Source of the DNA: Acinetobacter zhairuonensis
GTDB lineage: Bacteria > Pseudomonadota > Gammaproteobacteria > Pseudomonadales > Moraxellaceae
Reading direction: 5' to 3'
Length of the DNA: 64,000 bases
Assembly (NCBI RefSeq): GCF_022601715.1
Contig: NZ_JAKVIM010000012.1
Span: 61,942 to 125,941 of the forward strand
Part shown: in pieces, positions 44,665-54,116 of the stretch
How positions within the stretch are numbered: position 1 is the first letter of the stretch
Layout of the letters: every line of letters starts with the position of its first letter
Notes under the pieces: generated by a model
Told to the model about the DNA's origin: nothing
Seen by the model: only the letters and a program-made list of their open reading frames with translations
Database searches by the model: none
Translations under genes and position numbers: made by a program

Positions 44665-45459
44665 ATGATTTCGCAAATTGCTCTCATTCAACACATCGAC
44701 TCCCTACTTCCTCAAACCCAATGTGGTTTATGTGGTCATCGAGATGGTTGTCTACCCTATGCCAAAGCGATTGCTGAAGGTGAAGCTGCGAATAAGTGTG
44801 TTCCCGGTGGACAGCCCGTCGCAGATGCATTAGCCAGTTTACTGCAACGCCCACCATTAAAAGCTGAAGACAGTGTTTGGCCTATTCAGGCTGATGGTCG
44901 TCCACAACGCATGAAAGCCATCATTCGTGAAGATGAATGTATTGGGTGTACCAAATGCATCAGCGCCTGCCCTGTAGATGCGATTATTGGCTCGGGAAAA
45001 CTCATGCACAGCGTGTTAACCGACTTATGTACGGGGTGTGAACTCTGTATCCCGCCATGTCCAGTTGACTGTATTGATTTGGTCGAAGATGTAAATACGC
45101 TTCCAAATGACGATGCGCGTATTGCAGAACAAAATGACTTACGCCAACGCTACTATGCACATATTCAGCGTGAGGAAACACGACGTTTGCATCGTAAAGG
45201 ACCTGTGGTGCGTGCTGAAATTGATACCACATTGTTCGCCCAGTTCTCTAGCCAGCTCGATTCCGTTCCAGCTATCGAAATGACAGAGAAAGCATCGACT
45301 ACTGTAACGACTCAAGATGCCAAATCCACCATCGAACTGGCAAAATTGCGGACGCAAATTAAGAAGCTCGAAAAACAACTCAGTGTTCGTGAAGATGCGA
45401 CCAAGCGTGCTCAATTGCTCAGCTTGACCGATCAACTCAATGCATTGCTAGGAGCGTAA
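44665..45459 (+). CDS. rnfB: RnfB-like ferredoxin-type protein
   Basis: The 264-residue protein has an N-terminal Fe-S domain ([11 protein letters not shown], later NKCVPGG) and two [4Fe-4S] ferredoxin motifs, [14 protein letters not shown] and [14 protein letters not shown], at about residues 92-140. A helical tail follows. It is the RnfB family without an N-terminal membrane helix, and no other rnf genes are present, so it is unlikely to form the full Rnf pump. It is coupled to nth by two bases. A role in delivering electrons or clusters is inference. Confidence 0.85.
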   Translation: MISQIALIQHIDSLLPQTQCGLCGHRDGCLPYAKAIAEGEAANKCVPGGQPVADALASLLQRPPLKAEDSVWPIQADGRPQRMKAIIREDECIGCTKCISACPVDAIIGSGKLMHSVLTDLCTGCELCIPPCPVDCIDLVEDVNTLPNDDARIAEQNDLRQRYYAHIQREETRRLHRKGPVVRAEIDTTLFAQFSSQLDSVPAIEMTEKASTTVTTQDAKSTIELAKLRTQIKKLEKQLSVREDATKRAQLLSLTDQLNALLGA

Positions 45460-45461
45460 AC

Positions 45462-46160
45462 GTGGCAACGAAAACTGCAACCGTCAAAAACATGACCAAG
45501 AAGCAAATTCAGACCTTCTTTGAACGTTTACGTGATCAGCGCCCGAATCCAACCACTGAATTAAACTTTTCCACGCCTTTTGAATTGTTAATTGCAGTTA
45601 CCCTGTCGGCACAAGCGACTGATGTCAGCGTCAATAAAGCCACGGACAAGCTATTTCCCATCGCCAATACCCCTGAAGCCATTTTTGGCTTGGGCGTTGA
45701 AGGACTGAAGCAATATATTAAAACCATTGGTTTATATAATTCTAAAGCTGAAAATGTCATTAAAACCTGTCAAATTTTAATTGAGAGACATAATAGCCAA
45801 GTCCCGAATAACCGCGCTGATCTAGAAGCCTTGCCTGGCGTGGGTCGTAAAACGGCGAATGTGGTATTGAATACTGCATTTGGGCATCCAACCATGGCGG
45901 TAGATACGCATATTTTCCGTTTGGGTAATCGTACAGGTTTGGCTGTGGGGAAAAATGTCCTGGAAGTCGAACACCGACTGGTCAAAGTGATTCCGAAAGA
46001 ATTTATGGTCGATGCACACCACTGGCTGATTTTACATGGTCGTTACTGCTGTATCGCACGTAAACCGAAATGTGCTGAATGCGTGGTATCCGATGTGTGT
46101 AACTGGCCAGACCGTTTTGAGTTTGGCGCTGCACGAGCAATTCCTGTAAGTAATATCTAA
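45462..46160 (+). CDS. nth: Endonuclease III (Nth)
   Basis: A GTG start at 45462 has AGGAG seven bases upstream inside the rnfB end, giving 232 residues; an ATG at 45495 is the alternative. The protein has the helix-hairpin-helix LPGVGRKTANVV with catalytic Lys, the catalytic Asp in AVDTHIFRLGNR, and the Cys-x6-Cys-x2-Cys-x5-Cys [4Fe-4S] cluster near the C-terminus. It removes oxidised pyrimidines from DNA. The preceding rnfB-like gene is conserved beside nth in many gammaproteobacteria. Confidence 0.96.
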   Translation: MATKTATVKNMTKKQIQTFFERLRDQRPNPTTELNFSTPFELLIAVTLSAQATDVSVNKATDKLFPIANTPEAIFGLGVEGLKQYIKTIGLYNSKAENVIKTCQILIERHNSQVPNNRADLEALPGVGRKTANVVLNTAFGHPTMAVDTHIFRLGNRTGLAVGKNVLEVEHRLVKVIPKEFMVDAHHWLILHGRYCCIARKPKCAECVVSDVCNWPDRFEFGAARAIPVSNI

Positions 46161-46164
46161 AAGG

Positions 46165-46193
46165 TACAGTGCATGCAGCTGACAGGCACTGTA
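46165..46193. terminator. Hairpin between nth and a small membrane gene
   Basis: Eight-base perfect stem TACAGTGC / GCACTGTA with a 13-base loop, between convergent genes. There is no T-run, so termination is uncertain. Confidence 0.4.
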
Positions 46194-46206
46194 ATCAAAA
46201 TACCGC

Positions 46207-46416
46207 TTATTGCTTAGGTGGCTTCTGTTTTAATTTCGGGTGTAACTTATACTCAGGTTTTGCTGCCGTTTTATTTTCTTCCTTTTGTTTTTGTTGAGTT
46301 TCTCTGAGCATTTTAAAGCTGATATATAACAAACCCAGCAACAAAGCCAAGCAGGCAATCACCAAAATGATTAAACCAATTTTTAACAAAATCGTATCCT
46401 CAAAAAGTTCGGACAA
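46207..46416 (-). CDS. Small single-span membrane protein
   Basis: The 69-residue protein has one strong transmembrane helix (about residues 11-35) and a Lys/Gln/Glu-rich cytoplasmic tail (about 36-69) with Pro-Lys repeats at the end. I recognise no family. It follows adk by 58 bases across a terminator-like hairpin. The compact membrane-plus-basic-tail form suggests a structural or regulatory microprotein. Coding is supported by the clean helix and the start, but there is no homology evidence here. Confidence 0.65.
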   Translation of the reverse strand: MSELFEDTILLKIGLIILVIACLALLLGLLYISFKMLRETQQKQKEENKTAAKPEYKLHPKLKQKPPKQ

Positions 46417-46417
46417 A

Positions 46418-46452
46418 TAAAAAGAGCCCTAATATGACTTAGGACTCTTTTA
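46418..46452 (-). terminator. Terminator of adk
   Basis: Stem AGAGCCCTAA / TTAGGACTCT with one mismatch, flanked by A and T runs; T-rich on the minus strand past the adk stop at 46475. Confidence 0.8.
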
Positions 46453-46474
46453 AAGTCAAAAATTCAGTTTTGAA

Positions 46475-47146
<672 letters not shown>

Positions 47147-47219
47147 TCATTTAAAACAATGTGTATGATACTTCGAGCCAACAATTCTACAGATCTGAAC
47201 AGTCAGCATGAGCATCTAA

Positions 47220-48536
47220 TTATAAGAAAGCTACAAACAAATGTATTGTACCAGCTATAAATCCAGTGACCCCACCTAATACAATCAGAATCCATTCGTC
47301 TTCCTGAAATGCAGGACGTAATAGGTTCTGGAATTCTTTCGGCGTTAATTCCCGAATACGCTCTCGGAACATTTGAAAAATTTTCTGTGCACGGCTCGCA
47401 TTGAACGCAGGGTCGCATACTGGCACCATCGTAATTTCAATTGAGCGATCAATCAAGTCCGTCTTGAGTTTTGCGTACTCTTTTGGTCCTAATGACAGCT
47501 GTAATGAGGTACGAACCAGTGGCGTTTCCATAATTTGGTTAATATGACGCTTGACGATACGGCGCGTTTTGTCTTTTTTTGCACCATACATCATTTCAGT
47601 CATGATGGATTTTAGCGTAATCAGGTCTTCTGTGACCACACTGGCAAACACATCCGACACTTCTTCTTGCCGTTTCATGAATGCACCTTGAACATTATAG
47701 GTCCCGATGCGAGGCCAGACAGGTTTAATCCAAGGGAATTTACGATCTTTCGTTAATTCAGTCAGTTGCAGATAACGCACAGGATGTGGCGAGATTGGAT
47801 TAAAGACCATCCAAATAGCAATCCAGTTGGTTAAAAAGCCCCAAATCGATGCCCAAAATGGGACTGTCCAGTGCCAAGGCACCACAAACCAGACAATCAT
47901 TTGGAACACACCAAAGAACATCCCGATTAAGGCACTAATATGCCAAATAAAGTTGATTTCTTTCTGCCCAACTTTGAGGAACATGCGGACCATCAAGCGG
48001 CGATCACCTTCCATTTGGCTGACCACCATTTCACGCATGTCGACCAATGACTCAACGTTCACAGTTAATTCTGTTACCAGTTCTTTCAACACCTCTGGAA
48101 GCTGCTTATGCGCCTGTGCGTAAATACGGCGTTTAATCGAATACGGTAAATTTTCCCAAAGCACCGCATTACGGTCGACCATCACTTCATCAATCAGATG
48201 TTCCAGCTCAAATCCGACCTGCTCCCCAATAATACGTGCCATATCTTCAGGATCCATGGCATTGAGAAATTCTTGCAAAGAACCTAGCTTGGACAAAGTG
48301 TTATCGGTAATGATGCCTGAAATACGCCCCGCCTTACGTGGTACAATCCCTTGCCAGCCTACTGGCAAGGGTCCCAAATGAAAGCCCCAGAAGTTAATCG
48401 GATAGAATACCATTTTGAGCGCCATCCAGACGTGTGCCCAAGTTACAAATGCAGTTACTGGAATAATGCTCAGCACAGCCCAAAAATCGGGACGATTCAA
48501 AAAGGTTTGCCACAACTGATTGATGTACTCAAGCAT
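47220..48536 (-). CDS. DUF445-family membrane protein
   Basis: The 438-residue protein has an N-terminal membrane segment, a central pair of hydrophobic helices (about residues 200-255) and a C-terminal transmembrane helix ending at the last residues, as in DUF445 (YheB-related) proteins. The motif GWQGIVPRKAGRISG and the alternation of Glu-rich helices fit the family. Function is unknown in bacteria; an envelope location is clear. It is divergently placed from the next upstream gene cluster, after adk. Confidence 0.85.
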   Translation of the reverse strand: MLEYINQLWQTFLNRPDFWAVLSIIPVTAFVTWAHVWMALKMVFYPINFWGFHLGPLPVGWQGIVPRKAGRISGIITDNTLSKLGSLQEFLNAMDPEDMARIIGEQVGFELEHLIDEVMVDRNAVLWENLPYSIKRRIYAQAHKQLPEVLKELVTELTVNVESLVDMREMVVSQMEGDRRLMVRMFLKVGQKEINFIWHISALIGMFFGVFQMIVWFVVPWHWTVPFWASIWGFLTNWIAIWMVFNPISPHPVRYLQLTELTKDRKFPWIKPVWPRIGTYNVQGAFMKRQEEVSDVFASVVTEDLITLKSIMTEMMYGAKKDKTRRIVKRHINQIMETPLVRTSLQLSLGPKEYAKLKTDLIDRSIEITMVPVCDPAFNASRAQKIFQMFRERIRELTPKEFQNLLRPAFQEDEWILIVLGGVTGFIAGTIHLFVAFL

Positions 48537-48596
48537 GCATAATTTTCCAAAATAATAACGAAATAACAGAGATTAATTCTTAATTTTTTAAACAGG

Positions 48597-49124
48597 TTAT
48601 TTTCTGCCTAAGCCCATACTTAATGTATAAGAGAATTGTATTTTTGGTTCAATGTGTTCCACAACCGCACCATCACGATTCTTTAATTCTTCTCCTGCCC
48701 CAATCCCCACACTAAAGGTACTGATTCGATCTCGATCCAACAATACATATGCAAGATCTACACCTGCACCTAAACGCGTTTCATCTTTATTGTCCACTTG
48801 CTTACTGGCAATATGCCCTACATAGACGCCAACATAATACCCGTTTTTATCCTTCCCAGTGAAATAGTAAGGATATCTAAAGCCAAACTGTGCCCCAAAA
48901 GGTGAATCGTCTGTTAAGAAAAAACCCACCTTTGCATAAGTAATCCCATAAGGATTGACCCATTCGGTATTTAAATGAACCAACTGATGGGTGAATCCTG
49001 CACCCACATTCCACATTCTGGCACTCTCAGGTGTCAATTTGGCATCTGGCAGATAATTTTGATCTTGTGCATAAGCAGTATTAAATAATGTTATCAATGC
49101 TAACAAGGAGTAAACTCTTGTCAT
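48597..49124 (-). CDS. Outer-membrane beta-barrel-like protein
   Basis: The ATG at 49124 (175 residues) with AGGTGA six bases upstream is preferred over a GTG at 49133. A signal peptide (about residues 1-19, ...AYAQ) is followed by short alternating strands rich in Tyr, Gly and Phe (WNVGAGFTHQLVHLNTEW, AQFGFRYPYYF, GVYVGHI), as in small eight-strand barrels. The C-terminus ends LGRK rather than an aromatic residue. The family is not recognised; a small porin or adhesin-like scaffold is possible. Confidence 0.7.
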   Translation of the reverse strand: MTRVYSLLALITLFNTAYAQDQNYLPDAKLTPESARMWNVGAGFTHQLVHLNTEWVNPYGITYAKVGFFLTDDSPFGAQFGFRYPYYFTGKDKNGYYVGVYVGHIASKQVDNKDETRLGAGVDLAYVLLDRDRISTFSVGIGAGEELKNRDGAVVEHIEPKIQFSYTLSMGLGRK

Positions 49125-49377
49125 TATTGTCACCTATGTCCTTATTTTAATTGTGCATACATTCCAATTTTTTTTGCATGTTTTTGACTTTAACAGAATT
49201 GTTTCTAATCTTATAGACAACGCCCGCTGTTTTTACTGTCTAAAAGGTCAAAATACCCTGTTGCAATAAAACAACCAAGCCCAGAGTAGTTCTCGTAGAT
49301 AAGCATTATCAAAGCCTCTGACTTGGGGTAGAATAGCGCCTTCCTGATTCTCCCCCCACTGTGTAAGTCAATCGCGT

Positions 49378-51420
49378 ATGAAGCAGCACTTTCCTTTAAA
49401 AAATGTCCAACAAGAAAAGCGCATTTATCGCAATCGAGTCTTTATCTCTGTCGGGATTGTCAGCTTCTTTATGCTGCTGTTGGTGGCACGCTATGCCTAT
49501 TTGCAAATTATGCAATATCAGCAATTTTCAACCGCATCCGATCAGAACCGAATTCGCTTGCAACCGCTTGCACCTGCCCGTGGTTATATTTATGACCGTA
49601 ATGGGATTTTATTAGCAGATAACTATCCTGTTTTTACGGCGACCATGAGCCGTGCCGATGTCGATGATATTGATGATACGGTCAAGCGTCTCACCCCAGT
49701 TCTAAATTTGACTGATGAAGATATTGAGCGCTTCCTATCACGCATTAAAACTTCGAAAAAAACCGAACGTGTTTCTATCAAACTGAACTTGACGGAAACC
49801 GATATCGCCAAATTCAGTGAAGTTAAATTCCAGTTTTCTGGGGTCAATATAGAGACCCAAATGACCCGTTATTATCCACACGGTGAGCTGTTCGCACACG
49901 TGATTGGCTATGTGGGTCGAATTAATGACAAAGAACTCAAAAGTATTGATAAAGACCTATATGCAGGAACCAACCTGATTGGAAAAATCGGAGTTGAGAA
50001 ATCATATGAGGAATTGCTGCATGGCGTACCAGGCAATGAATCTGTGGAAGCCGATGCACACGGGAATGTCCTGCGTCATTTAGGACGCAAAGAACCCGTG
50101 CGTGGTAATGACTTATATCTTTCACTGGATTATGGCTTACAAACCGTTGCGACTGAACAGCTGGCAGGTCGACGTGGTGCGATTGTTGCCATGGATCCAC
50201 GCACAGGTGAAATTCTAGCATTGGTGTCCAGTCCAAGCTTTAACCCTAACCTGTTTGTCACGGGGATTAGCCATACTGACTATAGTGGCTTACGCGACAA
50301 CTTAGATCAGCCACTGTATAACCGTGCCGTACAAGGTGCCTATCCCCCTGGTTCAACCATTAAACCCATGTTTGGTCTAGGGGGTATCCACTATGGCTAT
50401 ATCGACTGGGGAACCGCAATTTCCGATCATGGCTACTTTACCTTACCTGGTGATTCACATAAGTTCCGAGACTGGAAAAAATCGGGGCACGGCGTAGTCA
50501 ATCTGCATAAAGCCCAAGTCGTTTCGTGTGACACTTTCTATTATGTGCTCTCTTACCGTATGGGTATTGAGAAAATGAACTCGTGGATGCGCCAATTTGG
50601 CTTCGGTCAAAAAACAGGTGTGGATTTACCGAGTGAAAGTGAAGGTCTATACCCGAATCCAGATTGGAAAATGCGCACACGTAAAAGCAAATGGCTAAAA
50701 GGTGAAACCATTTCTGTCAGTATTGGTCAGGGTGCCTTTACCGCGACACCATTACAGTTGGCGATGGCAACTGCCATTACTGCCAATCATGGTGCGCATG
50801 TGATTCCGCATGTGTTGCAAGCCAGCAAAGGGGCAAAACTGCATAAAGTACTTAATGCACCCGATGGGCATATCCAGTTTAATGGCAAAGATGAAGACTG
50901 GATTCAAATGCGCGATGCCATGGTCGATGTAATTGAAACAGGTACAGGTCGTGGTATCCGTACTCCGCTGTATAAAATTGCAGGTAAAACAGGTACAGCG
51001 CAGGTTAAAAGTATTGCACAAGGGAAGCGCTATAATGAAGCGTTGCTCACTGAACGCCAGCTAGACCACGGTTTATTCGTTGGCTTTGCACCTGCTGAAA
51101 ACCCTGAGATTGCCATTGCAGTGGTGTGGGAAAATGGTCGTCATGGTGGGTCTGCTGCGCAATTAGCACGCCCTATCTTTGACTATTGGTTAATGCAACG
51201 TAAAAAGAACCCTATTAAACCTGAAGGTCATCAAATTAGTGGTGGCTTAATGACTGCGGGGATTAAACCTGGTGAATTGCCGAGTGGTTCAGCTACAGCT
51301 ACCGCATCCACAACCAATGCTCAGGCCCAAACAACCACGTCAACAGCCCATACAGCTCAGCAGCCCCATACACCTACCACTCAAGCTGCACCTGCGGCTG
51401 CAGCGGATGAAGTCGAATAA
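49378..51420 (+). CDS. mrdA: Penicillin-binding protein 2 (MrdA)
   Basis: The 680-residue protein has one N-terminal membrane anchor (about residues 22-44), a pedestal domain and a transpeptidase domain. Active-site motifs are in order: S-T-I-K near 327, S-C-D near 382 and K-T-G-T near 537. The C-terminal tail (about 630-680) is a low-complexity Ala/Thr/Gln/Pro run that other PBP2 proteins lack or vary. PBP2 cross-links wall along the side of rods with RodA and is a target of mecillinam and of some carbapenems. The rodA gene is not next to it here; it is coupled to rsmD (stop and start overlap by one base). Confidence 0.96.
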   Translation: MKQHFPLKNVQQEKRIYRNRVFISVGIVSFFMLLLVARYAYLQIMQYQQFSTASDQNRIRLQPLAPARGYIYDRNGILLADNYPVFTATMSRADVDDIDDTVKRLTPVLNLTDEDIERFLSRIKTSKKTERVSIKLNLTETDIAKFSEVKFQFSGVNIETQMTRYYPHGELFAHVIGYVGRINDKELKSIDKDLYAGTNLIGKIGVEKSYEELLHGVPGNESVEADAHGNVLRHLGRKEPVRGNDLYLSLDYGLQTVATEQLAGRRGAIVAMDPRTGEILALVSSPSFNPNLFVTGISHTDYSGLRDNLDQPLYNRAVQGAYPPGSTIKPMFGLGGIHYGYIDWGTAISDHGYFTLPGDSHKFRDWKKSGHGVVNLHKAQVVSCDTFYYVLSYRMGIEKMNSWMRQFGFGQKTGVDLPSESEGLYPNPDWKMRTRKSKWLKGETISVSIGQGAFTATPLQLAMATAITANHGAHVIPHVLQASKGAKLHKVLNAPDGHIQFNGKDEDWIQMRDAMVDVIETGTGRGIRTPLYKIAGKTGTAQVKSIAQGKRYNEALLTERQLDHGLFVGFAPAENPEIAIAVVWENGRHGGSAAQLARPIFDYWLMQRKKNPIKPEGHQISGGLMTAGIKPGELPSGSATATASTTNAQAQTTTSTAHTAQQPHTPTTQAAPAAAADEVE

Positions 51421-51974
51421 TGAAAAATCAATTGAGAATTATTGGCGGAGAATGGAAACGCCGCCAACTTGCCTTTGCCAGCATTGATGGCTTACGCCCA
51501 ACACCCGATCGAGTGCGTGAAACCCTATTCAACTGGTTGATGTGGGATATTCAAAATGCGCAAGTTTTGGATTTATGTACAGGTTCAGGGGCTTTAGGTT
51601 TTGAAGCCCTTTCCCGTGGTGCAAAACAGGTCATCATGATTGAACCCGATCGCACACAGGCTCAATTTTTAAAGCAAAATATTCAACTCCTCAAAGCGGA
51701 AAATTGCCAATTAAAAGTTGCCACTGCACAGCAAGCCTTAGCAACTTTGAAGGGCAACTTTGACTTGGTTTTTCTAGACCCTCCCTATAGTTTGAATCTG
51801 TGGGAAGAACTGGCAAAGCTAACTGATCCACTAATTGCTGAAAATGGTTTAATCTATGTAGAAGCAGACCGTGATCTAAATAGCCTCAATCTACCGCCAA
51901 CTTGGCAATCGATCAAACAAACCAAGGCAGGTACTGTACGTGCCGCTTTATATAAAAAAGTGACAGCGATTTAG
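51420..51974 (+). CDS. rsmD: 16S rRNA m2G966 methyltransferase RsmD
   Basis: The 184-residue protein has the RsmD start RIIGGEWKRRQL, the SAM-binding LDLCTGSGALGFEALSRGA and the catalytic DPPY motif near residue 119. It methylates G966 of 16S rRNA. The start overlaps the last base of mrdA (TAATG), an uncommon partner for rsmD. Confidence 0.95.
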   Translation: MKNQLRIIGGEWKRRQLAFASIDGLRPTPDRVRETLFNWLMWDIQNAQVLDLCTGSGALGFEALSRGAKQVIMIEPDRTQAQFLKQNIQLLKAENCQLKVATAQQALATLKGNFDLVFLDPPYSLNLWEELAKLTDPLIAENGLIYVEADRDLNSLNLPPTWQSIKQTKAGTVRAALYKKVTAI

Positions 51975-52060
51975 TACTCCTGAATTAACCAGTCATTGCA
52001 CCGCTAGCTTTGACTGGTGTTATACCTTGCTAGATGAGTTATATGCCGACTACTAAGGAT

Positions 52061-52258
52061 TTAGCGTGGACCTGGTCGTTGATGATGGTCATAGTCATTA
52101 TTATTCATATGATCATGATGATTTGAGTCTGGCCGATGATCGGAGTCATGGTGATGCGGTGGACCATTATGATGACGATGATCATAATCATCGTCATACC
52201 ATAAACATCCTGTGAATAAACTTGCAGTCAAAACCAATAGCATAATATTTCTAATCAT
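52061..52258 (-). CDS. His/Asp-rich small lipoprotein 1
   Basis: The 65-residue precursor has a signal peptide with a lipobox LFTGC (Cys18). The mature part begins CLWYDDDYDHRHH and is more than one quarter His, with Asp, Asn and Pro making up most of the rest. It is a clear paralogue of the protein at 52954-53241 (shared GC-x-WYDDD opening). Such a composition could bind zinc, nickel or copper, or buffer metal in the periplasm; that is inferred. Confidence 0.75.
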   Translation of the reverse strand: MIRNIMLLVLTASLFTGCLWYDDDYDHRHHNGPPHHHDSDHRPDSNHHDHMNNNDYDHHQRPGPR

Positions 52259-52449
52259 TATTTTGCCCTAGCCTTTGAATCCTATTTTTAATTATTGATG
52301 AGCAGATGCATCTAGATGCATTTATTTTGTTTATTTTCTGTTCTACGCTAAAACAACACATCTTGGTCTAAAAAGCTCTGGGTGAAAACTCGTAATTACG
52401 GTATTAAAAACCAGAGGGAGAATAACATCTCCATCTGGTGTAAGGATAC

Positions 52450-52659
52450 TCACAGATCGATTAATGGGTATCGGATAAAATCTACGGTGGGAGATGAACC
52501 ATTTTTGTCATTCATATATTTTTGATGAGATGGTTCTGGTTGATAATCAGTTTGTTGTAGCATCGGAGTAGAACTTGAATTGCTCATACCTGTACTATTA
52601 GATGTACAACCTATAATCAAGCTTGCAGTAAGTGCAAGTAACAAGGCTGTTTTTCTCAT
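52450..52659 (-). CDS. Small lipoprotein 2, Ser-rich
   Basis: The ATG at 52659 (69 residues), with GGGG eight bases upstream, is preferred over a TTG at 52665. A lipobox LIIGC (Cys18) is followed by a Ser/Thr/Asn-rich segment and a C-terminal part around YQPEPSHQKYMND...FIRYPL. It is not His-rich like its neighbours, but its upstream region resembles that of the 52954-53241 gene. Role unknown; it is probably attached to the outer or inner membrane. Confidence 0.65.
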   Translation of the reverse strand: MRKTALLLALTASLIIGCTSNSTGMSNSSSTPMLQQTDYQPEPSHQKYMNDKNGSSPTVDFIRYPLIDL

Positions 52660-52953
52660 TTTCAATCCCCTTTAACTAGGGTAGAGTCTTTATTATTCAC
52701 CTTATCTGTAGACGATAACTTTTAAAATTGTGCGTTTTTTGTTCTATTTATTAAAATATGTCAACTCTATCGCCAAGTGATTAAATTTGCGATGTATTAA
52801 TTACAGACGATAATCATTCTGTTGCCTAGCTCAACTTTTCATTTAATCCCCATATCTCCTGTTGAAATTCTGTCAAATAAGGAGCTTGTGTAACCCTTAT
52901 TTGACTGAATGGATTGACCATATACTAATGTCAAATCATAAAAGCAAACCTGC
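52660..52953. other. Spacer between small lipoprotein genes
   Basis: About 294 bases with no supported gene. The left end carries the probable promoter/leader of lipoprotein 2, which shares a TGAATAAT-type block and a GGGGA site with the leader of lipoprotein 3. Nothing else was recognised. Confidence 0.5.
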
Positions 52954-53241
52954 TTAATGTGGCAAAGGCTTTGTTTGCTTATAGTTCGGGCGATCAGGTC
53001 GATGTCCAGGCGGACGATGCTCTGGGGGTCGGTTTTCTGGTGGGCGATGCTCTGGAGGTCGATGATGAGGCGGACGATATTCTGGGCGTCCATTCCATTC
53101 ATAACCATAAGAAGGTCGACGATGATCGTAATCATAGCCATATGAATAGCGATGATCATGGTCATACCAATCGTCATCGTACCAGACACATCCCGATAAC
53201 AGCATGACCGACAAAGTAGAGAGCAAGACTAGTTTTATCAT
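52954..53241 (-). CDS. His/Pro/Arg-rich small lipoprotein 3
   Basis: The ATG at 53241 (95 residues) has AGGGGA upstream; the longer upstream frame is not supported. A lipobox LLSGC (Cys17) leads into CVWYDDDWYDHDHRYS, then Tyr/Asp/His and repeated PPEHRPP units (about residues 54-82). The tandem repeats make several reading frames open in this stretch. It is a paralogue of the 52061-52258 lipoprotein. A metal-binding or wall-associated role is possible. Confidence 0.72.
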   Translation of the reverse strand: MIKLVLLSTLSVMLLSGCVWYDDDWYDHDHRYSYGYDYDHRRPSYGYEWNGRPEYRPPHHRPPEHRPPENRPPEHRPPGHRPDRPNYKQTKPLPH

Positions 53242-53290
53242 TATATTCCCCTTGTCTACTGGGTGTTCTCTTTCATTATTCAGAATAAGC

Positions 53291-53572
53291 ATGGATAGAA
53301 AACAAACAACATGTTCATTTTTTGTTATAGCCTTGCATTCAGTTTCTTTAATACTTTTATGCATTGGGTATCTATTTTATACCATCCAAAGCATATCGAC
53401 TGTAACACTCTTGATGGATCTGCTGCTTGCTGTGTGGCTCTACGAGATTGCGCAAGTTTGCTTGATCGGTTCTATCGGCCTTTCACAATTGAGAGAATAT
53501 CTGTCCAGTTGCTTCCATAATAGATTATTAATTTTCAAAGTGTTTAATTTGCCACCAGATTCATTGAATTAG
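53291..53572 (+). CDS. Possible small two-span membrane protein
   Basis: The ATG at 53291 gives 93 residues with two hydrophobic helices (about 9-31 and 37-60) and a C-terminal tail ending in ...LPPDSLN. I recognise no family, and the ribosome-binding site is weak. The ORF is divergent from lipoprotein 3 by 49 bases. Coding is plausible from the hydrophobic pattern only. Confidence 0.42.
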   Translation: MDRKQTTCSFFVIALHSVSLILLCIGYLFYTIQSISTVTLLMDLLLAVWLYEIAQVCLIGSIGLSQLREYLSSCFHNRLLIFKVFNLPPDSLN

Positions 53573-53901
53573 AAATATTCCCTTACAAGTCAAATCAGAT
53601 CAGTTGAGCTAAAAAGCAATGTTTTTCCTGCTGTTATGTTTTGTTTCAGTAAACGCATCGCATTAAATTTAATGCAATTGAAATATTTGAATACAAATTC
53701 TGATGAATGTTTCATCCAGTCGTTACTTGAGCTACACAGTTTGCATATTATTGTATTATTCACGTAATTTATTCTGTTTCTCTTTGTTGCTTGAATTGCC
53801 TGAAATGCCCTGAATCCTTAGCATGAGTCCTGTTCTTACTTAAGTGATGATAAGTAGAACAGCTTTAATTTTTATCTCATTTATAAATCAGGATGCCTAT
53901 T
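53573..53901. other. Gap with a 16-bp palindrome
   Basis: 329 bases without a supported gene. GCATTAAATTTAATGC at 53660-53675 is a perfect 16-base palindrome and could be an operator or cruciform upstream of the secreted-protein gene. The rest is AT-rich. Confidence 0.5.
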
Positions 53902-54111
53902 ATGAAATTAACTCATATCCTACTTGCAACGACATTTGCTGCTGCCACAACAACGACTTTTGCTGCGACACAGGAGCATGCTCAAACAGAAGAAAAAGTG
54001 ATTGTTTCAACTCAAGAACAGCCTACGACTTCTGCGAGCGAAGGTACAGCGGCTCAACCAACCACAGCACCTGCAGCTGATTCTGCAAGTGAAGCAACAC
54101 CTGCTCAATAA
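53902..54111 (+). CDS. Small secreted Thr/Ala/Gln/Glu-rich protein
   Basis: The ATG at 53902 (69 residues) lies three codons inside a longer frame. A signal peptide (about 1-22, ...TFAAT) leads into a low-complexity mature part of Thr, Ala, Glu, Gln, Pro and Ser with no Cys. No family is recognised. It may be an intrinsically disordered periplasmic or secreted peptide. The stop is followed within a few bases by a large inverted-repeat structure. Confidence 0.6.
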   Translation: MKLTHILLATTFAAATTTTFAATQEHAQTEEKVIVSTQEQPTTSASEGTAAQPTTAPAADSASEATPAQ

Positions 54112-54116
54112 GGACG

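Noticed and set aside
52970..53080. Possible CRISPR-like repeat array
   Set aside because: The repeats are in-frame codons of PPEHRPP with no spacers and no cas genes.
52839..53189. 116-codon minus-strand Met/Ile-rich ORF over lipoprotein 3
   Set aside because: Out of frame with the lipobox gene and created by the repeated PPEHRPP codons; low-complexity repeats open several frames at once.
53100..53290. Long upstream extension of lipoprotein 3
   Set aside because: The lipobox and signal peptide begin at the ATG at 53241 with AGGGGA upstream; residues before it are not signal-like.
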